A DNA stretch of 19,045 nt, taken from positions 1-19,045 of the forward strand of contig JAIRRG010000040.1 in NCBI GenBank assembly GCA_031256095.1. Reading direction: 5' to 3'. The notes under the pieces were generated by a model. The model had not been told where the DNA came from and did no database searches. It saw nothing but the letters and a program-made list of their open reading frames with translations. Below, piece after piece: positions 15,069 through 19,045 of the stretch (position 1 is the stretch's first letter; the number at the start of each line of letters is the position of its first letter). The stretch comes from Desulfobulbaceae bacterium. Its GTDB lineage: Bacteria; Desulfobacterota; Desulfobulbia; Desulfobulbales; Desulfocapsaceae. The position numbers and the translations under genes are program-made.

Positions 15069-16667
15069 TCAGATGTATTTTCTGGCCACCACCTCAATAC
15101 GATCATCTTGCCCCTGACGCTGAAAGATATTCCAGAAGCGCTGGCCATCGTCTCTTTCCGGATAATTGACGGTGTAATGCAAGCCGCGCGATTCCTTGCG
15201 CATTTGCGCCGCCTTGATGATCAAGAGTGAGACGATGCCGATGTTGCGCAGTTCCAGTAGCTCCGTTGAGGGATAGTATTTGCCGCAGAGTGTGGAAACT
15301 TCTTCATGGATTTCCTGAATCCGCCGCCCAGCCAACATCAACCGTCGGTCACTGCGGACGATGCCGACATAGTTCCACATGATCTTACGAATCAGTTCCC
15401 AATTGTGGTTGATGACAACCTTTTCCTCGATTTCCTTCCTCTGTTGTCCGCTGCAGTTTTCGTTTTCGGCGCCGATTTTTACGCTCGGCAGTTCTTTTGC
15501 GCAGGCTGTGTAAGCCCGTGAGGCGAAAACGATGGCTTCGAGCAGCGAATTACTGGCCAGACGGTTACCGCCGTGCAGGCCGGTACAGGCGCATTCGCCC
15601 AAAGCGTATAAACCATCGACAGAAGTTCGCCCATATTGATCAACCAGGACGCCGCCACAAAGGTAATGGGCGGCAGGCACCACTGGAAAAGGTCTTTGAG
15701 CGATGTCGTAGCCCAGTTTTTTGCAGAAGGCGTAGATGGTTGGAAAGCGTTTTTCGATAAATTCTTTGCCGCGGTGGCTGATGTCAAGATAGACTGATTT
15801 GCTGCCGCTGATCTTCATCTCGCGGTCAATGGCTCTGGCCACTGTATCCCTGGTCGCCAGTTCCATCATCTCTGGCGCGTATTTTTCCATAAACCGTTCA
15901 CCAGCCTGGTTGAGTAGGATCGCTCCCTCGCCGCGCAGCGCTTCCGAAATAAGGAAATTCTTGGTGTCGCGGTGGTAGAGGCAGGTTGGATGAAACTGGA
16001 AAAATTCCATATTGCTGATCTTGGCCCCGGCGCGAAAAGCCATGGCGATACCATCGCCGGTGGCGATGTCGGGGTTGCAGGTGTATTGGTACACTTTCCC
16101 GGCGCCACCGGTACAGAGGACGGTAATTTTGGCATGGATACGCTGGATCGCATCGGCTGCCAGCACACTGGCGCCAACGCAACGCCCCTGCTCCAGCAGC
16201 AGGTCGATGCAGGCGTGGTTTTCTCGCAGCTCGATATTCGGGTTGCCGCGGCAGCTTTCCAATAAGGCGCGTTCGATTTCTTTGCCGGTCAGGTCGTGGG
16301 CATGGACAATGCGCCGCCGCGAATGACCGCCTTCCCGGCCCAGATCGAATTGCTTGCTGTTCTCTTGGCTGCGCGCAAAGCGCGCTCCAAGCTGAATCAA
16401 TTCCTTCAGACGGTCTGGCCCCTCTTTGACGACAAACCTCACCACCTCTTTGTCGCACAGCCCGGCGCCGGCGTTCAGGGTATCTTCAATGTGTAGATCG
16501 AAACTGTCGTCCGCGGCCATGACCGCTGCCAAGCCACCCTGGGCCAGGTTGGTGGCCGTGTCGCAATCCGATTTTTTGGTGATCACCAGAACTTGCCCAA
16601 TCTCGGCGGCCCGCAAGGCGAACGATAAGCCGGCAATGCCACTGCCAATTACGAGGAAATCTATCAT
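15069..16667 (-). CDS. nadB: L-aspartate oxidase
   Basis: The 532-residue flavoenzyme oxidises L-aspartate to iminoaspartate, the first committed step of de novo NAD synthesis, using oxygen or fumarate as acceptor. It shows the FAD-binding GSGIAGLSFALRA (8-20), NLAQGGLAAV (40-49), GGHSRRRIVHAHDLTG (113-128), HPTCLYH (226-232), SEALRGEGA with Arg245 (241-249), HGGNRLASNSLLEA (365-378), and ESRGLHYTVNYP (492-503), which distinguishes NadB from succinate dehydrogenase subunits. The length is standard. The ATG has AAGGAG about 8 nt upstream, and directly in front of that lies a perfect parS palindrome. nadA and nadC are not in the window. It diverges from an aspartate aminotransferase gene across an 855-bp gap. 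Confidence 0.96.
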   Translation of the reverse strand: MIDFLVIGSGIAGLSFALRAAEIGQVLVITKKSDCDTATNLAQGGLAAVMAADDSFDLHIEDTLNAGAGLCDKEVVRFVVKEGPDRLKELIQLGARFARSQENSKQFDLGREGGHSRRRIVHAHDLTGKEIERALLESCRGNPNIELRENHACIDLLLEQGRCVGASVLAADAIQRIHAKITVLCTGGAGKVYQYTCNPDIATGDGIAMAFRAGAKISNMEFFQFHPTCLYHRDTKNFLISEALRGEGAILLNQAGERFMEKYAPEMMELATRDTVARAIDREMKISGSKSVYLDISHRGKEFIEKRFPTIYAFCKKLGYDIAQRPFPVVPAAHYLCGGVLVDQYGRTSVDGLYALGECACTGLHGGNRLASNSLLEAIVFASRAYTACAKELPSVKIGAENENCSGQQRKEIEEKVVINHNWELIRKIMWNYVGIVRSDRRLMLAGRRIQEIHEEVSTLCGKYYPSTELLELRNIGIVSLLIIKAAQMRKESRGLHYTVNYPERDDGQRFWNIFQRQGQDDRIEVVARKYI

Positions 16668-16681
16668 GGTGTCACTCCTTG

Positions 16682-16697
16682 TGTTTCACGTGAAACA
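16682..16697. promoter_or_regulatory. parS: parS centromere site (ParB/Spo0J-binding)
   Basis: The sequence TGTTTCACGTGAAACA is a perfect 16-bp palindrome and matches the widely conserved bacterial parS consensus at every position. ParB dimers load at parS as CTP-dependent clamps and, with ParA and SMC, segregate the origin region. The site lies directly upstream of the nadB Shine-Dalgarno sequence (AAGGAG, about 16675-16680), so it falls in the nadB leader or promoter. parS sites generally cluster near oriC, which suggests that this window is origin-proximal. parA and parB are not in the window. Confidence 0.85.
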
Positions 16698-16768
16698 TGG
16701 TGGTCAGATTCCTGCCGCCATGAAATTATTATTCGTCAATGACAAACGGTACGCGCTCACTGGTTAGC

Positions 16769-16793
16769 ATGGCAAAAAAGCCGCGCTTGCCAT
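16769..16793. repeat. Inverted repeat, 7-bp arms
   Basis: ATGGCAA and TTGCCAT flank an 11-nt loop. No T tract follows on either strand, so it is not called a terminator. It lies about 70 bp upstream of the parS palindrome relative to nadB. Confidence 0.4.
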
Positions 16794-16968
16794 TGGTGGC
16801 TGTAGATCGCCGCTTATACTCTTCGCCGCTGGACATTGCCGGTCGTTGTTGATGTTGGCGGCGCCGGTGGTCCGTTCCGAGAAGATTGTATCTAGATAAA
16901 TCTTTTTGTTGGGAAAAAGAGGGTGCGGTTGCCAGTGGACTAGCATTCTCACTGTGGGCGATTTAAGT

Positions 16969-16984
16969 CCGGCAAGCCGGCAAG
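16969..16984. repeat. Tandem duplication of CCGGCAAG
   Basis: The octamer CCGGCAAG occurs twice in immediate succession within the gene-poor interval. Each copy is not itself a palindrome. It may be replication slippage or a small binding site; nothing more can be said. Confidence 0.4.
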
Positions 16985-17078
16985 ACTGTGGAAAGGACGG
17001 CATCTGGCGGCGATAGTGGCCGCGCAACTTCAACCAGTTAAGGCTTTTTCCCAAGGCGGAAAAGAGGATAGGGATAAA

Positions 17079-17103
17079 GGTCGGTGGCGGCACCAGACCG
17101 ACC
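17079..17103. repeat. Inverted repeat, 7-bp GC-rich arms
   Basis: GGTCGGT and ACCGACC are perfect complements around an 11-nt loop (17086-17096), enough for a stable RNA hairpin. No U tract follows on either strand. It could be part of a structured RNA or an operator. Located about 420 bp upstream of the aminotransferase start. Confidence 0.45.
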
Positions 17104-17223
17104 GAGAAGATAAGGCTGTCGCCATTACTTTGCCTGTGGTTCGATCTAGGGGAAAAAGGCATATCGCATAGATGGGTTCTGTGGCGCCGGGAAAAAAAAT
17201 CCCAAAACCCCTGGCGGAAAGTA

Positions 17224-17229
17224 TATAAT
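17224..17229 (+). promoter_or_regulatory. Possible -10 element upstream of the aminotransferase gene
   Basis: A perfect TATAAT lies about 295 bp before the start codon. No -35 match is present at 16-18 bp spacing, so it would need an activator or be chance. If used, the leader would be long (about 285 nt). Confidence 0.2.
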
Positions 17230-17522
17230 CGTAAAAGCCAGAGCTTGAGTTATTCGGCAGCAAATGAAGACACTGGGATCCACCGCTTCGGCCAGTGGAC
17301 AGAAAATTAAAATAGCATATTTTTACAGAAATTTCAGGGGCAAGAGCGCGGCGCCGATGAAACACGAGGTTGTTGCTGGTCTCTCCTCTGTCGAAGGCCG
17401 GTTCTTTTCGCCGTTATGCGTCTGGCGCGACAGGATGCTCTGCCTGTTGTGGACAAGTGAAAGCAATGAGGCGGGGGCAGGCAGGTCGCCGCCCTCGGGT
17501 AATAGGAAGAGGAGTTGGAAAT

Positions 17523-18713
17523 ATGTGGCACAATGTGCAGGCCGCCCCGGCGGATGTGATTCTGGGTCTGACGGAAGCCTTTCGCGCTGATGCTAACCCG
17601 CATAAGGTCAACCTCGGTGTCGGGGTATACAAGGACGAAGTCGGGCTAACGCCGATTTTACAAGCGGTGAAGGAGGCGGAGAAAATCCTGGTTGCCGCCG
17701 AAGTCAGCAAAAATTATCTACCGATTCCCGGTGAGGTCTCCTTTGCCGTGCCGGTGCGGGAATTGATTTTCGGGGCCGGACATCCAGCTTTGCATGAAAA
17801 ACGGGTGGTGACGGCGCATACACCCGGCGGTACCGGTGCCCTGCGGGTCGGAGCCGAACTGTTGCGAAAATTTTTACCCAAAGCCACGGTGTGGATCAGC
17901 AATCCAACCTGGAGCAACCACAAAGGCATCTTCGCCGCTTTCCCGCAAAAGGAATATCCCTACTACGATCCGGCCCACATGGGTATTGATTTTCCGGCCA
18001 TGCTGGAAACGCTGAATCAGGTGCCGGCGGGCGATATTGTCCTGCTCCACGCCTGCTGCCATAATCCCAGCGGCTTCGACCTGCAACCACAGCAATGGGA
18101 CGAGCTGGTGGCGGTGGCGGCGGCCAGAAAATGGTTGCCTTTTGTCGATTTCGCCTATCAGGGATTTGCCCAAGGTTTGGCCGATGACCGCTATGCGGTG
18201 GCGAAATTGGCCGAAACAGGCCTGGATATGCTGGTTGCCAGCTCCTATTCGAAAAATTTTGGCCTCTACAACGAACGCTGCGGCGCCCTGAGCTTGGTCG
18301 CGCCCTCGGAACACGAAGCGACGGTGGCGATGAGCCATCTGAAAACGGTGATCCGGGTACTCTATTCGAACCCACCGGCGCATGGCGGCCTGATTGTCGC
18401 CACCATCCTGGCCAACCAGGGCCTTCGCGCCTTGTGGGAGGAGGAAGTTGCCGGTATGCGGCGGCGCATCGTTGAGATGCGGCATCTTTTGGTTGAAGGC
18501 CTGAAAGAGCGGGGCGTCTCCGGGGATTTTTCCTTTATCACCCGTCAGAACGGCATGTTTTCTTACACTGGTCTCAGTGACCGCGTCGTTGACTGGTTGC
18601 GCGGCGAAAAGCACATTTACATGGTCGCCGGTGGCAGGATCAACCTGGCTGGCCTGACGACGAAAAATATCGCTTACGTCTGCGATTCAATCCGTCAGGC
18701 CTTGGCCGGATAA
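17523..18713 (+). CDS. Class I aromatic/aspartate aminotransferase (AspC/TyrB type)
   Basis: The 396-residue PLP enzyme transfers the amino group between aspartate (or aromatic amino acids) and 2-oxoglutarate. It aligns along its length with E. coli AspC/TyrB: AAPADVILGLTEAFRAD (7-23), NLGVGVYKDEVG (30-41), NPSGFDLQPQQW (181-192), VDFAYQGFA with Asp209 (208-216), SSYSKNFGLYNERCG with the PLP-binding Lys244 (240-254), YSNPPAHGG (281-289), and GGRINLAGLT with Arg372 at the position of the substrate-carboxylate arginine (Arg386 in AspC). The ATG at 17523 follows GAGGAG at 8 nt; the open frame extends upstream but without matching sequence. Specificity between aspartate and aromatic substrates cannot be settled from sequence. 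It diverges from nadB, whose substrate it could supply. Confidence 0.93.
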   Translation: MWHNVQAAPADVILGLTEAFRADANPHKVNLGVGVYKDEVGLTPILQAVKEAEKILVAAEVSKNYLPIPGEVSFAVPVRELIFGAGHPALHEKRVVTAHTPGGTGALRVGAELLRKFLPKATVWISNPTWSNHKGIFAAFPQKEYPYYDPAHMGIDFPAMLETLNQVPAGDIVLLHACCHNPSGFDLQPQQWDELVAVAAARKWLPFVDFAYQGFAQGLADDRYAVAKLAETGLDMLVASSYSKNFGLYNERCGALSLVAPSEHEATVAMSHLKTVIRVLYSNPPAHGGLIVATILANQGLRALWEEEVAGMRRRIVEMRHLLVEGLKERGVSGDFSFITRQNGMFSYTGLSDRVVDWLRGEKHIYMVAGGRINLAGLTTKNIAYVCDSIRQALAG

Positions 18714-18818
18714 AAGCAGCTTGCCCAAACCATTGCCCCAATAATATGTGGGCTATCGGCGATGGGAATGCCGCGCTCAATCTCCTGCCTTTTGCCTGAT
18801 ATCCGTGGTATTTTTTTG

Positions 18819-19045
18819 TTAATCAAGATGAACCTGTTTTGCCGCCAGCAGCTCTTCGGCCCGTCGGGCGCAGCTTTTTAGCGTCGGCAAAAAAGAAAAC
18901 ATAGCATTTTCCAAAAGATGATTGAGGCTGGTCAGCGCTGGTCTCAAGTAGGCGGTGAAAAAAATCTTGCCGCGCCGCTGGCTCAAAAAGGCGAAGGCGC
19001 CGAGAATCTGTAGATTACGCTGCAGGGCCAGGAGCAGGAAGTGGC
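18819..19045 (-). CDS. C-terminal fragment of a probable phosphotransferase-fold kinase (AmgK-like), cut by the right edge
   Basis: About 75 codons are open up to a TAA at 18819-18821. The visible tail contains FLLLALQRNLQILGAFAFLSQRRGK followed by YLRPALTSLNHLLENA and LPTLKSCARRAEELLAA. The pattern LQRNLQxLGxFxxLxxRxGK is typical of the C-terminal helices of AmgK-type aminoglycoside phosphotransferase family kinases, which phosphorylate N-acetylmuramate/N-acetylglucosamine at the anomeric position in cell-wall recycling. The catalytic loop lies outside the window, so activity cannot be judged. It converges with the aminotransferase gene across 105 bp without a clear terminator. Confidence 0.6.
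   Translation of the reverse strand, partial: HFLLLALQRNLQILGAFAFLSQRRGKIFFTAYLRPALTSLNHLLENAMFSFLPTLKSCARRAEELLAAKQVHLD

Larger units (their letters stand above)
16698..17522. other. Gene-poor interval between nadB and the aminotransferase gene
   Basis: About 825 bp carry no coding region that I can support, in a window where other intergenic gaps are below 250 bp. It holds two inverted repeats (16769-16793 and 17079-17103), a tandem 8-mer (16969-16984), and a TATAAT hexamer (17224-17229) that could serve the plus-strand gene. Open frames on the minus strand here (for example 16764-17162) have no ribosome-binding site and no recognisable protein motif. It could hold a non-coding RNA, regulatory sites linked to parS, or a decayed gene. 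Confidence 0.5.

Noticed and set aside
16912..17060. Possible cobalamin riboswitch on the plus strand (GGGAA, GGTG and ACTGT elements)
   Set aside because: The 3' conserved B12-box (AGGAGACC-like) and the expected pairing partners are missing, and the downstream gene is an aminotransferase not usually under B12 control.
16764..17162. Minus-strand open frame of 132 codons in the gene-poor interval
   Set aside because: No ribosome-binding site before its ATG, no recognisable motif, and overlapping open frames in other phases look equally plausible. A remnant of a gene cannot be excluded but is not supported.
17370..17522. Upstream extension of the aminotransferase frame
   Set aside because: The extension has no similarity to class I aminotransferases; the ATG at 17523 has a GAGGAG site and matches the AspC N-terminus.
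18714..18818. Bidirectional terminator between the aminotransferase and kinase genes
   Set aside because: Only a 5-bp stem (GCCCA/TGGGC) with a long loop is visible and it is not followed by a U tract on either strand; the T run at 18811-18817 has no stem before it.

Overview
The window (19,045 bp, GC-rich by eye, gene-dense) looks like ordinary chromosome of a Gram-negative bacterium. An outer-membrane FadL-type porin gene supports a Gram-negative envelope. A Bacillus-style fadN/fadA/fadE beta-oxidation set combined with FadL, a stand-alone IMP cyclohydrolase, PyrR, FolE2 and NadB would fit a Desulfobacterota-like ('deltaproteobacterial') organism. That placement is an inference from gene content, not a measured phylogeny. 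I see no phage, transposon, CRISPR array, tRNA or rRNA.

Region 1 (1-8656, minus strand) is a seven-gene fatty-acid degradation operon. In transcription order it encodes an acyl-CoA synthetase (8656-6806), a FadN-type hydroxyacyl-CoA dehydrogenase/enoyl-CoA hydratase (6753-4366), a FadA thiolase (4321-3149), a long FadE acyl-CoA dehydrogenase (3126-1348), a small SCP2 lipid-carrier protein (1361-1026), a hotdog acyl-CoA thioesterase (959-489) and a FadL-like outer-membrane transporter (492 to beyond the left edge). Together they cover import, activation and one full beta-oxidation cycle. No electron-transfer flavoprotein or dedicated regulator gene lies in the window. Upstream of the operon (8752-8882) is an imperfect duplication carrying two tandem -35-like elements.

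Region 2 (8895-13223, minus strand) is a tightly overlapping five-gene unit: hslR (S4 RNA-binding), a purH gene reduced to its IMP cyclohydrolase domain, purN, pyrR and a U32-family protein. Every junction overlaps by 4 to about 14 bp, so translational coupling is likely. Region 3 holds folE2 (plus strand, 13331-14140), divergent from hslR and convergent with rdgB (minus strand, 14155-14826).

Region 4 (15069-18713) contains nadB (minus) and an aspC/tyrB-type aminotransferase (plus), transcribed divergently from an unusually long gene-poor interval. One enzyme makes aspartate and the other consumes it for NAD. Directly upstream of the nadB ribosome-binding site is a perfect 16-bp palindrome, TGTTTCACGTGAAACA, identical to the bacterial parS (ParB/Spo0J) centromere consensus. 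This suggests the window is close to the chromosome origin. The right edge cuts the C-terminal part of a probable AmgK/aminoglycoside-phosphotransferase-fold kinase on the minus strand.

I do not see a clearly new multi-gene system. The observations most worth following up are the parS site inside the nadB leader, the domain-split PurH, and the duplicated promoter/operator block in front of the fatty-acid operon.
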